11,807 nt of DNA from Gammaproteobacteria bacterium (lineage in GTDB: Bacteria > Pseudomonadota > Gammaproteobacteria > Pseudomonadales > Cellvibrionaceae). Numbering within the stretch: the stretch's first letter is position 1; the number at the start of each line of letters is the position of its first letter. The notes below the pieces were generated by a model. It made no database searches. It was not told the origin of the DNA and worked only from the letters and a program-made list of their open reading frames with translations. Positions 1 through 6,981 of the stretch are shown piece after piece. A program made the translations under genes and the position numbers. The stretch is taken from NCBI GenBank assembly GCA_021151625.1, contig JAGKWY010000134.1, positions 1-11,807 of the forward strand, given 5' to 3'.

Positions 1-19
1 GGAGTTAAAGCATCGGCCA

Positions 20-47
20 GTTACGGCACGCAAATCTTCAACTTTTA
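20..47 (-). promoter_or_regulatory. Weak candidate sigma-28 (FliA) promoter downstream of fliA
   Basis: On the minus strand TTAAAAGTT is followed about 15 bases later by GCCGTAAC, resembling the TAAA-N15-GCCGATAA layout of FliA promoters, with five of eight -10 bases matching. In relatives chemotaxis genes starting with cheY follow fliA, so a late promoter is plausible here. The match is modest and the downstream gene is outside the window. The rest of 1-146 shows no gene and no clear terminator. Confidence 0.22.
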
Positions 48-146
48 ATGCAAATCATAGCTCAATTTCTGGCATGTATAGATTATTCAAGCCTATCTGA
101 TTGGCCACCCTGCATTTATTAATCAACGCGAACACTATTTAATCGG

Positions 147-890
147 TTAGCCCGACTGCCAATCACTCAACTTGGTGCGCAAACGCGCCGCCGCCTGGCT
201 ATGGATCTGGCTAACGCGCGATTCACTCACACCTAATACCAGTCCAATTTCCTTCAGGTTTAACTCCTGATCGTAATAGAGGGAAAGCACCATTTGTTCG
301 CGTTCCGGCAGTAGGCGAATGGCTTCAACCAGCGCCTTCTTCAGACCGTCACGCTGCATTCCTTCCAGGGGACTAACAAAAGCGCTGCTGTGTTCCGATG
401 CATCTATGTTGCTGTCTTCTTCGCCGAAGGTTTCTTCGTAGCTAAATAATCGGGCACTGCTGGAGTCTTGCAGCATGACAAAGTATTCATCAAGCGAAAC
501 ACCTAACTCCTCGGCCACTTCGGCATCGGACGCATCGCGGCCAGTGCGTGCTTCCACCGCTGCGATGGCTTGGGAAACCCGTCGCGCATTGCGGTGCACC
601 GAGCGGGGAACCCAATCGCCGCGACGCATTTCATCCACAATCGCACCGCGAATACGGATACCGGCGTAGGTTTCAAAACTCGCGCCGCGGGACATGTCAT
701 ATTTTTGGGAAGCTTCGATCAGACCGATCATGCCGGCCTGGATGAGGTCGTCCACCTGCACACTGGCAGGCATTCGCATCATCATGTGATAGGCAATACG
801 CTTAACCAAAGGCGCGTAGTCTTCGATATTGATTTGCGCATCAAGTAAGGTCTTTTTATCGTACATGGCTAAACCATTGACTGCGGCCAT
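147..890 (-). CDS. fliA: Flagellar sigma factor FliA (sigma-28)
   Basis: This 247-residue protein is an alternative sigma factor that directs RNA polymerase to late flagellar genes (flagellin, motor and chemotaxis genes) after the hook-basal body is complete. Length and domain order fit the family. Region 2 covers about residues 22-100, with VDDLIQAGMIGLIEA, the core-binding segment and the GDWVPRSVHR segment at its end. Region 3 is about 101-140. Region 4 is about 185-242, with a helix-turn-helix near 211-233 (NLKEIGLVLGVSESRVSQIH). The ATG at 890 is preceded by AAGAAGGTG at plausible spacing; the next Met (residue 9) has no ribosome site. It lies 90 bp after fleN on the same strand, as in Pseudomonas. 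In such bacteria the anti-sigma factor FlgM controls it; flgM is not in the window. Identity is very secure. Confidence 0.97.
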   Translation of the reverse strand: MAAVNGLAMYDKKTLLDAQINIEDYAPLVKRIAYHMMMRMPASVQVDDLIQAGMIGLIEASQKYDMSRGASFETYAGIRIRGAIVDEMRRGDWVPRSVHRNARRVSQAIAAVEARTGRDASDAEVAEELGVSLDEYFVMLQDSSSARLFSYEETFGEEDSNIDASEHSSAFVSPLEGMQRDGLKKALVEAIRLLPEREQMVLSLYYDQELNLKEIGLVLGVSESRVSQIHSQAAARLRTKLSDWQSG

Positions 891-980
891 CGAGCACCTT
901 CTTTGCAGTTATAGAATGCAGATTGATCCACTCCATGACTGCGCAACAACTCACTCAGGTTTTCTCTATACAGATTCAGG

Positions 981-1805
981 CTAGCGCGCATTGGCAGCCT
1001 GTAACAAACGCTCAACAAAAAATTCCAGTCGCCCGGTAGGTGCATTGGGCACTGGCCATTTATCAACAGCCTGGGCAAGCGCGCGTATCGCCATTGAGGC
1101 TTTTGATGAAGGCGCAAACTCCAACAAGGCTTTTTGTTTTTGCACGGCTTTACGCACGTTTTCATCAAATGGAATTTGGCCAACAAACTGCAAACTCACA
1201 TCCAGGAATTTTTCGCACACGGTGTTCAACTTGTTAAACATGTTGAGCCCTTCTTGCGGTGTGCGCGTCATATTCGCCACTACGCGAAAACGGAACATGC
1301 CGTATTCTTTGTTGAGTAATTTAATCAAGGCGTAGGAGTCAGTGATAGATGATGGCTCGTCGCACACAACAATAATAACTTCGTTGGCAGCACGCACAAA
1401 ACTGACTACCGTATCGGAAATACCGGCAGCCGTATCTATCACCAATATGTCGACCTGATCGGACAATTCATTAAATGCGTTGATCAAACCGGCGTGTTCA
1501 GCAGTACTTAATTCTGCCATGCGCTGTACACCGGAAGATGCCGGAACAATTTTCATACCGCCGGGACCATTGACCAGCACTTCGCTTAAGCTGTGTGTGC
1601 CTGCCAAGACATCGGCAAGCGTGTGAGTGGCCCGTACGCCGAGCAATACATCCACATTGGCCAAACCGAGATCCGCATCCAACAACACCACTCGACGGCG
1701 CAATTCAGCCAACGCAATACTTAAATTGACGGAAATATTGCTCTTGCCTACCCCGCCTTTACCGCCGGATACCGCGATCACTTGTACTGGTCGCATTTGG
1801 CTCAT
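981..1805 (-). CDS. fleN: Flagellar number regulator FleN/FlhG (MinD-like ATPase)
   Basis: This 274-residue ParA/MinD-family ATPase limits the number of polar flagella. In relatives it antagonises the master regulator FleQ and acts on the GTPase FlhF. The deviant Walker A motif GGKGGVGKS is at residues 14-22 (signature Lys16, P-loop Lys21), the switch I aspartates are in DADLGLANVD near 43-52, and the Walker B/switch II motif VIDTAAG is near 123-129. The C-terminus (LEFFVERLLQAA) could form the amphipathic membrane-targeting helix of MinD-like proteins. The N-terminus reaches the Walker A motif after only 13 residues, so no long FlhF-activating extension is visible. The ATG at 1805 has GGAG seven bases upstream. 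It sits 194 bp after the flhA-flhF fusion, the usual place next to flhF. Confidence 0.96.
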   Translation of the reverse strand: MSQMRPVQVIAVSGGKGGVGKSNISVNLSIALAELRRRVVLLDADLGLANVDVLLGVRATHTLADVLAGTHSLSEVLVNGPGGMKIVPASSGVQRMAELSTAEHAGLINAFNELSDQVDILVIDTAAGISDTVVSFVRAANEVIIVVCDEPSSITDSYALIKLLNKEYGMFRFRVVANMTRTPQEGLNMFNKLNTVCEKFLDVSLQFVGQIPFDENVRKAVQKQKALLEFAPSSKASMAIRALAQAVDKWPVPNAPTGRLEFFVERLLQAANAR

Positions 1806-1816
1806 TGACTCACTCC

Positions 1817-1869
1817 AAACCTATTTTGTTACGCAAACTCGTTGGTAACTCAAACCTGCTTTGTGACGC
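1817..1869 (-). repeat. Imperfect 18-bp direct repeat, period 35 bp, in the fleN leader
   Basis: The plus-strand copies AAACCTATTTTGTTACGC (1817-1834) and AAACCTGCTTTGTGACGC (1852-1869) match at 15 of 18 bases. On the sense (minus) strand they read GCGTAACAAAATAGGTTT and GCGTCACAAAGCAGGTTT. The similarity extends a few bases on either side (GAG before, AGT after). They lie just upstream of the fleN ribosome-binding site. They could be tandem binding sites or a local duplication of the leader; the sequence does not decide. Confidence 0.5.
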
Positions 1870-1920
1870 GCTCAGCCGGAAGGTAGATCCACCTGTGAGG
1901 GCGCCCCTGATGGTGAACTG

Positions 1921-1926
1921 AGTATA
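1921..1926 (-). promoter_or_regulatory. Possible -10 element of a weak sigma-70 promoter for fleN
   Basis: On the minus strand TATACT differs from TATAAT at one base and lies about 115 bp upstream of the fleN ATG. The best -35 at 17-18 bp spacing (CGGATG or TCGGAT) is poor, so this is only a candidate. Confidence 0.25.
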
Positions 1927-1999
1927 GTTAGGGATTGGCGATCCATCCGACTAATTTCAGTTTCACTCGAAAAATCATGTGCTTATGCTTAGTTGCTGA

Positions 2000-4900
2000 T
2001 TAAGAAACCGCCGTTGCTGCATTGGCTTTGAGCAAGGCGACCGCTTTTGATACAAGCTGATGCGCGCGCGCCACTTCAATATTTTTGGGAATGTCCTGAC
2101 CGTCAGTGGTGTAGGCAATTGGCAAACGGTTTTGCATAACCACACCCAGCGCCTCCCCCATACTCGCAGTTTCATCCAACTTGGTCAGGATGCAACCCTG
2201 CAAACGCGCCGCACCGTAAGCGTGGATTGATGCTTTCAGCATTTGCGCCTGGCTGTTACAGGACATCACCAGATAGGTTTTTACCTGTTGTTGCTCGGCT
2301 AAAGCCGCCAATTGCGCCTTCAAATGCGGATCACCGTGACGGAAACCAGCGGTGTCAATTAACACCAGGGAACAATGACGCAGACTGCGCAACACACTGT
2401 CCAGCGGGTTGGCTTCATCCACCACGCGCACAGGCACACGCAAAATGCGCGCAAGTGAGCGCAGTTGGTCGTGTGCGGCAATGCGATAGGTATCAGTAGT
2501 AATCAACGCAACCTTGTCAGCGCCATGTTGCAATACATAGCGCGCGGCCAGTTTGCCGATAGTGGTGGTTTTGCCCACACCGGTTGGACCGACAAATGCA
2601 AACACCCCACCCTGCTCCACTATGTCACGACCATTAATCGGCAATTGGTGAGCGAGGCTCGCCAGCGCATCCGGCCAGGCATCGCTCAGGGTTTTACTTT
2701 TGGTACAGGCTTTAATCACGCTACCAACTACCTCTTTTGGTAAACCCAAACGCTCCAGGCGGCGACTCACACTGGCCAATACCGGTGAATCAGTGGGAAT
2801 GGATTGCTGGCCGGTTAGACGATCTAACTGTTGCTCCAGCAGAAAACGCATATCCGCAATTTCGGCTTGTAGTTCAGAAAGCTGAGCGTTTTGATCCGCA
2901 GAATCTTTATGAGTCGATGCGGTTAATTCCGCCGCAAAAGCAGCCGCATTATTTACATTTGCGCGTGAGTCTTTAACGCGAGACTCGTTAATCAATGTCT
3001 CGCGGAATGAAAGCGATTCTTTTGACAGTGCAGAACTCTCATTGGCCGTTTTAGTTGCAGTTGATCTGCCAGAGACGGATCTAGCTGCTGAGGTTCTGGT
3101 TACTGCAGGCTCATCATCAACCAGCGGGTAGCGATCTGCTGCACTCATGCCTGGTTTTGGGCGATTTACCGGGGTTGATTCATGGCGAGAAATACCGGCA
3201 TTTACCACCGTGTTTTTCCCTACCAAAAACTCTTTCGCTGACTCTTCTGCCTTGCGCGCTGCCATCATACGCTGACGGGCTTTTTCAATATCATCCGCCA
3301 GTTGTGCGCCGGTTTTTCCTGCATTAGGGTGATCCGCCACTGGAGTGATTACCGGCGTTTGTTTGCGCGCGGGTTTTCCAATCACACGGGGAGAAATTTC
3401 GCCATCACTTAACAAGGGTTCTGTAGGTGCAAAGGTCGCCTCAGAAAATGGACGCGCCTGTAATTGTTTGAGTTCGTAATCCGACCCCATTGTTGTAAGC
3501 AACTCCACACCTTCGGCGATGCGGTTGCTGGAGAGAATAATTGCATCTGGCCCCAATTCCTGGCGGACCAATTCCAACGCACGGCGCATATCAGCAAGAG
3601 GCGCGGCAACCAGTAAAACCAGGGGCTTGCCTGCCATCTCTTGCTTTTGCGCTGCAGTAATCAGTGATTGCTGCAAGCGATCCGCCAAGCCAGGCTCAAT
3701 AAACGCGCTGTCGTCAGCGCCAGCTTTTTGTGCCTGCTGAACGGTATTTAGCAACAACTGTTCCAAGCTGGGTTCGAGCGTGATAACAGGCAGGTTTCGC
3801 TCGTTGCCAACGATGTTTTGGACGATTTGTCGGCACAATGCCACCCGCGCCAGGGCGGTTAAAGCGGCGGGATCTTGACTCCTGCCGGTAGTGCCCGCCA
3901 AGGCTTCGGCGATGGAGCGAATATCGCGAACCGGAACACGCTCGCGTAGCAGGTTCTGCAACACCTTCAATAGGGTATTGATGCTGATAGTATTGGGCAC
4001 CAATTCTTCCACCAGTTTGGGCGATGACTTGGCCAACATATCCAGCAGCTTTTGCACATCTTCATGGCCCAGCAATTCAAAGGTGTGATGCTGGAGAATT
4101 TGGTTGAGATGCGTTGCAACTACAGTGCTGGGATCAACCACTGTGTAACCCAGGGTTTGCGCCTGCTCGCGCTGGTTAGGGCTAATCCAGATAGCATCCA
4201 GGCCAAAGGCCGGGTCTTTGGTTTTAATACCATCGAGCGATCCGAAAACCTGACCCGGGTTAATCGCCAGTTCGCGATCGGGGTACACATCCGCCTCCGC
4301 CATGGAAACCCCCATCAAACTGACGCGGTAGCCGGTGGGATTTAAATCCAGGTTGTCGCGAATGTGCACTGAAGGAATGAGGAAACCCATCTCCTGCGAG
4401 AGCTTTTTGCGAACACCTTTAATACGGCCCAACAACTCCCCACCCTGATTTTTATCAACCATCGGAATCAAGCGATAACCAACTTCCAGCCCGATCACAT
4501 CGACAGGCTGAACATCGTCCCAACCCAACTCAGGTGATTCAGGCGTACCGGGGGGCAAGGCAGGTACAGAGCGTGGCTGCGGAGCGATGCTCGCCGTTCC
4601 GCCCGCCGTAGGTGCTGATGGAGCTTCACCTGCCAAACGTTGCCCTGCTGGAATAAAGGAGTTTTCTTCAACCGCAGCGGGTTGGTGTTTACGCCAGTGA
4701 ATGAAATAAGCCAAACCGGCGCAAATCAAACCCAAACCCAAAAATGCCAGGTGCGGCATGCCGGGAACAGAGCCCATAATCACCAACATAATCGCCGCAA
4801 CAGCCAGCGCCTTGGGCGAGGTAAACATTTGCGAAACTACTTGTTTACCCATGTCCTGTGCGCTGTTAACGCGAGTCACTAGAATTGCGGAAGCTACTGA

Positions 4901-5707
4901 CAACAGCAAACCGGGAATCTGCGCCACCAGACCGTCACCGATAGTGAGGATGGTGTATTTCTCAAAGGCATCCGCAAATTCCAAATCGTGTTGCAGCATG
5001 CCGATGGCCAATCCACCAAAAATATTGATGAACATAATCATGATGCCCGCGACCGCATCGCCGCGCACAAACTTGCTCGCACCGTCCATTGCGCCATAGA
5101 AGTCTGCTTCAGCAGCAACTTCTTGACGGCGAGTCCGCGCCTGATCCTGATCAATTAAACCCGCGTTCAAATCGGCATCAATCGCCATTTGTTTACCGGG
5201 CATCGCATCCAGGGTAAAACGCGCGCTCACTTCCGAAATTCGACCGGCACCCTTGGTGACTACCACGAAGTTGATGATCATCAAAATAATGAACACCACA
5301 ATACCCACCGCCAAATTGCCGCCGATCACCACGTGACCGAACGCCTCAATTACTTTACCTGCTGCATCGCCACCTTGATGTCCTTCCAACAACACCACAC
5401 GGGTAGACGCCACGTTTAAACCTAAACGCAGCAAGGTTGCGATCAACAAAATGGTAGGAAATGCGGCAAAATCCAACGGCCGCAAGGAATAGATACTGAC
5501 CAGTAATACAACGAGGGAAAGCGCGATATTGAAGGTAAAAAACACGTCCAACAGTAATGGCGGAATAGGCAATATGATCATTGCCAGCAGCATCATCAGC
5601 AAAATGGGAATACCCAAATTACCGCGCCCGGCACCCTTGATAGAACCAAGGACTGCCCTGCCATTTACGTTGTTGAGTTGATTGAAAGTCGGTAGCGCCA
5701 TAATCAC
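2000..5707 (-). CDS. flhA-flhF: FlhA-FlhF fusion: export-gate protein joined to the SRP-type GTPase FlhF
   Basis: This is one continuous frame of 1235 residues. Residues 1 to about 704 are FlhA, the ring-forming type III export gate protein: an N-terminal membrane domain (about 30-338) containing the conserved GKQMAIDADLNAGLI and FYGAMDGASKFVRGDA segments, a Pro/Ala-rich linker (about 340-398) and the cytoplasmic domain. FlhA stops after GKPLVLLVAAPL, where a normal protein has about 35-40 more residues. FlhF follows at once with ADMRRALELVRQELGPDA, lacking only its usual first 8 or so residues. Then come a long low-complexity B region (about 745-1000) and the NG GTPase domain: G1 GPTGVGKT 1040-1047, DTYR 1072-1075, DTAG 1118-1121, TKLD 1175-1178. 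FlhF normally sets flagellar position. The longest start is GTG at 5707; ATG two codons later (5701) is equally or more likely. Neither has a strong ribosome site. Both identities are secure; whether the product stays one chain is unknown. Confidence 0.95.
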   Translation of the reverse strand: MIMALPTFNQLNNVNGRAVLGSIKGAGRGNLGIPILLMMLLAMIILPIPPLLLDVFFTFNIALSLVVLLVSIYSLRPLDFAAFPTILLIATLLRLGLNVASTRVVLLEGHQGGDAAGKVIEAFGHVVIGGNLAVGIVVFIILMIINFVVVTKGAGRISEVSARFTLDAMPGKQMAIDADLNAGLIDQDQARTRRQEVAAEADFYGAMDGASKFVRGDAVAGIMIMFINIFGGLAIGMLQHDLEFADAFEKYTILTIGDGLVAQIPGLLLSVASAILVTRVNSAQDMGKQVVSQMFTSPKALAVAAIMLVIMGSVPGMPHLAFLGLGLICAGLAYFIHWRKHQPAAVEENSFIPAGQRLAGEAPSAPTAGGTASIAPQPRSVPALPPGTPESPELGWDDVQPVDVIGLEVGYRLIPMVDKNQGGELLGRIKGVRKKLSQEMGFLIPSVHIRDNLDLNPTGYRVSLMGVSMAEADVYPDRELAINPGQVFGSLDGIKTKDPAFGLDAIWISPNQREQAQTLGYTVVDPSTVVATHLNQILQHHTFELLGHEDVQKLLDMLAKSSPKLVEELVPNTISINTLLKVLQNLLRERVPVRDIRSIAEALAGTTGRSQDPAALTALARVALCRQIVQNIVGNERNLPVITLEPSLEQLLLNTVQQAQKAGADDSAFIEPGLADRLQQSLITAAQKQEMAGKPLVLLVAAPLADMRRALELVRQELGPDAIILSSNRIAEGVELLTTMGSDYELKQLQARPFSEATFAPTEPLLSDGEISPRVIGKPARKQTPVITPVADHPNAGKTGAQLADDIEKARQRMMAARKAEESAKEFLVGKNTVVNAGISRHESTPVNRPKPGMSAADRYPLVDDEPAVTRTSAARSVSGRSTATKTANESSALSKESLSFRETLINESRVKDSRANVNNAAAFAAELTASTHKDSADQNAQLSELQAEIADMRFLLEQQLDRLTGQQSIPTDSPVLASVSRRLERLGLPKEVVGSVIKACTKSKTLSDAWPDALASLAHQLPINGRDIVEQGGVFAFVGPTGVGKTTTIGKLAARYVLQHGADKVALITTDTYRIAAHDQLRSLARILRVPVRVVDEANPLDSVLRSLRHCSLVLIDTAGFRHGDPHLKAQLAALAEQQQVKTYLVMSCNSQAQMLKASIHAYGAARLQGCILTKLDETASMGEALGVVMQNRLPIAYTTDGQDIPKNIEVARAHQLVSKAVALLKANAATAVS
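3587..3610 (-). other. FlhA/FlhF junction (residues about 700-707 of the fusion)
   Basis: The codons here read VAAPLADM. Upstream (higher coordinates) the protein follows FlhA up to the strand KPLVLLVAAP of its last cytoplasmic subdomain. Downstream it follows the FlhF start (DMRRALELVRQELG). There is no stop codon, no intergenic spacer and no linker between them. The FlhA C-terminal tail, the normal flhF start codon and its first residues are absent. The Met codon at 3587-3589 (residue 707) and the one at 3635-3637 (residue 691) are the nearest possible internal starts. Neither has a well-spaced Shine-Dalgarno sequence. Confidence 0.9.
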
Positions 5708-5743
5708 GGATTCTTGACGGTTGAGTCACTTTTCCGTGTTATC

Positions 5744-5757
5744 GCAAGAAGCGTACC
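5744..5757 (-). promoter_or_regulatory. Sigma-54 (RpoN) promoter for flhA-flhF
   Basis: The minus strand reads GGTACGCTTCTTGC, with GG and GC separated by exactly ten bases and a full TTGC at -12. Compared with TGGCACG-N4-TTGC there are two mismatches on the -24 side. The predicted transcription start near 5732 leaves a leader of about 25-31 nt before the flhA start. In Pseudomonas the flhA group belongs to the FleQ/RpoN-activated flagellar class, which supports the call. No FleQ site was identified. Confidence 0.75.
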
Positions 5758-5814
5758 TATTTGAAGTAGTTGAATTGAATCACATTAAAAATGAAAAATC
5801 GCAACGGTGAAAAG

Positions 5815-6969
5815 TTACTCCAGTTTGCCCTTCGCGTCATAACGCATATCGCGTGGCACGTTGATATTGCGCGGATACATGGGTTTGTCGCCCTTCCCTT
5901 TGCGGAAATTGCGCAGCTGGAATACGTACGCCAGAACTTGCGCAACGGCAAGGTATAGGCCTGAGGGAATTTCTTCATCCACATCGGTGGTATAAAAAAT
6001 TGCGCGCGCCAACACCGGCGACTGGATAATTTCAATTTTATGGGCGTTGGCAATTTCGCGGATTTTCATAGCGACATGGTCACCACCCTTCGCCAGCATA
6101 ACCGGTACATCCATTTTTTCCGGGTCATACCTTAACGCCACGGAAAAGTGTTCCGGGTTGGTGATCACCACATCGGCTTGCGGCACATTGCCCATCATAC
6201 GACGCTGCGCCATTTCGCGTTGCAGTTGGCGAATACGGCCTTTTACTTCCGGCTTGCCATCGGTGTCTTTGGCTTCGTCCTTTTGATCTTGCCGCGACAT
6301 CTTCAATTTTTTGTTGTACTGGTAAATCTGGATTGGAATATCAATCGCTGCAATTAATATAGTTGTTACCGAGAGCAAAATAGTGGCGAAAATAGAAATA
6401 TCCAATGAGTGAATGATAGCATCACCAATTGGCTCATCCGACATACGAAACATATCCTGGGCGTAGTACTGCAAAATCAAAATCGTCGCCCACAAAATCA
6501 AGGCCACCTTGGCAATGGATTTCAACAATTCAATCAGGGAGTTCATGGAGAACATCCGCTTGATACCGGCAACTGGATTCATGCGACTCAGTTGCGGGGC
6601 CATTGCCTTGCCACTAAAAATAAATCCCCCCAGTGCGATGGGACCAGCAATAGAGGCGATCAATAGAACAGCCATTAAGGGCGCAATACTAAAAAGTCCG
6701 TCGTAAATAGCAGCGACCAACAGACCAATCATGGCATTGGTATCAAAAATCGTTTCGCGGGGAATAACAAAGCTGGCGCGCGTGATACCGATAATTTTAT
6801 CGGCCATAAAACCGGCGAAAATATAAAGGCCGATAGTGGCGAGTAACAATACCGCCGTAGTCGTTAAATCGCGTGAGCGGGGAATCTGGCCTTCTTCGCG
6901 CGCTTTTTCAATCTTTCGCGCACTGGCCTCTTCCGTTTTTTCCTGCCCACTGTCGTCTTCTTCAGCCAT
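5815..6969 (-). CDS. flhB: Flagellar export gate switch protein FlhB
   Basis: This 384-residue membrane protein is part of the type III export gate and switches secretion from rod/hook to filament substrates after self-cleavage. The N-terminal cytosolic segment (KTEEASARKIEKAREEGQIPRS) is typical. Hydrophobic segments follow to about residue 215, then a charged linker (about 216-255). The autocleavage motif is NPEH at residues 271-274, where the well-studied Salmonella protein has NPTH; the Asn-Pro bond that is cut is preserved. The C-terminal domain ends near residue 365 and is followed by a short basic tail. The ATG at 6969 has an AGAGGG ribosome site directly after the fliR stop, 12 bp away, so translation is probably coupled. 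It is the last gene of the fliL-driven run. Confidence 0.97.
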   Translation of the reverse strand: MAEEDDSGQEKTEEASARKIEKAREEGQIPRSRDLTTTAVLLLATIGLYIFAGFMADKIIGITRASFVIPRETIFDTNAMIGLLVAAIYDGLFSIAPLMAVLLIASIAGPIALGGFIFSGKAMAPQLSRMNPVAGIKRMFSMNSLIELLKSIAKVALILWATILILQYYAQDMFRMSDEPIGDAIIHSLDISIFATILLSVTTILIAAIDIPIQIYQYNKKLKMSRQDQKDEAKDTDGKPEVKGRIRQLQREMAQRRMMGNVPQADVVITNPEHFSVALRYDPEKMDVPVMLAKGGDHVAMKIREIANAHKIEIIQSPVLARAIFYTTDVDEEIPSGLYLAVAQVLAYVFQLRNFRKGKGDKPMYPRNINVPRDMRYDAKGKLE

Positions 6970-6981
6970 TGCTTTAGCCCT

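Larger units (their letters stand above)
1806..1999 (-). other. Intergenic leader between the flhA-flhF fusion and fleN
   Basis: This 194-bp gap is the longest in the window apart from the truncated ends, and it holds no supported gene. Visible elements are a -10-like TATACT on the minus strand (1921-1926) without a good -35, an imperfect 14-bp palindrome at 1881-1894 (AGGT-GATC-ACCT pattern with one mispair), a short GC-rich hairpin candidate around GGGCGCCC near 1899-1906, and a direct repeat described separately. The elements suggest that fleN may be partly controlled independently of flhF, but none is strong alone. No T-tract follows the hairpin, so it does not look like a rho-independent terminator. 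Confidence 0.4.

Noticed and set aside
869..1186. 105-codon minus-strand frame overlapping the fleN end and the fliA start
   Set aside because: It overlaps two secure genes out of frame, has no recognisable domain and no convincing ribosome site.
1899..1913. GC-rich hairpin as a rho-independent terminator after flhF
   Set aside because: The stem is short with a mismatch and no run of T follows on the sense strand.
3409..3609. Small minus-strand frame across the fusion junction
   Set aside because: It is in a different frame from both FlhA and FlhF and encodes no recognisable part of either; it is not a missing piece of FlhA.
2000..5707. Fusion produced by a simple one- or two-base sequencing error
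   Set aside because: A small indel could not remove the whole FlhA tail, the spacer and the first FlhF residues; a larger in-frame deletion would be needed. A large assembly deletion is still possible and is listed as a check.
5708..5814. Possible terminator between flhB and flhA (ACTTTTC and GAAAAGT inverted segments)
   Set aside because: The arms are about 80 bp apart, AT-rich, and no GC stem with a T-tract is formed.
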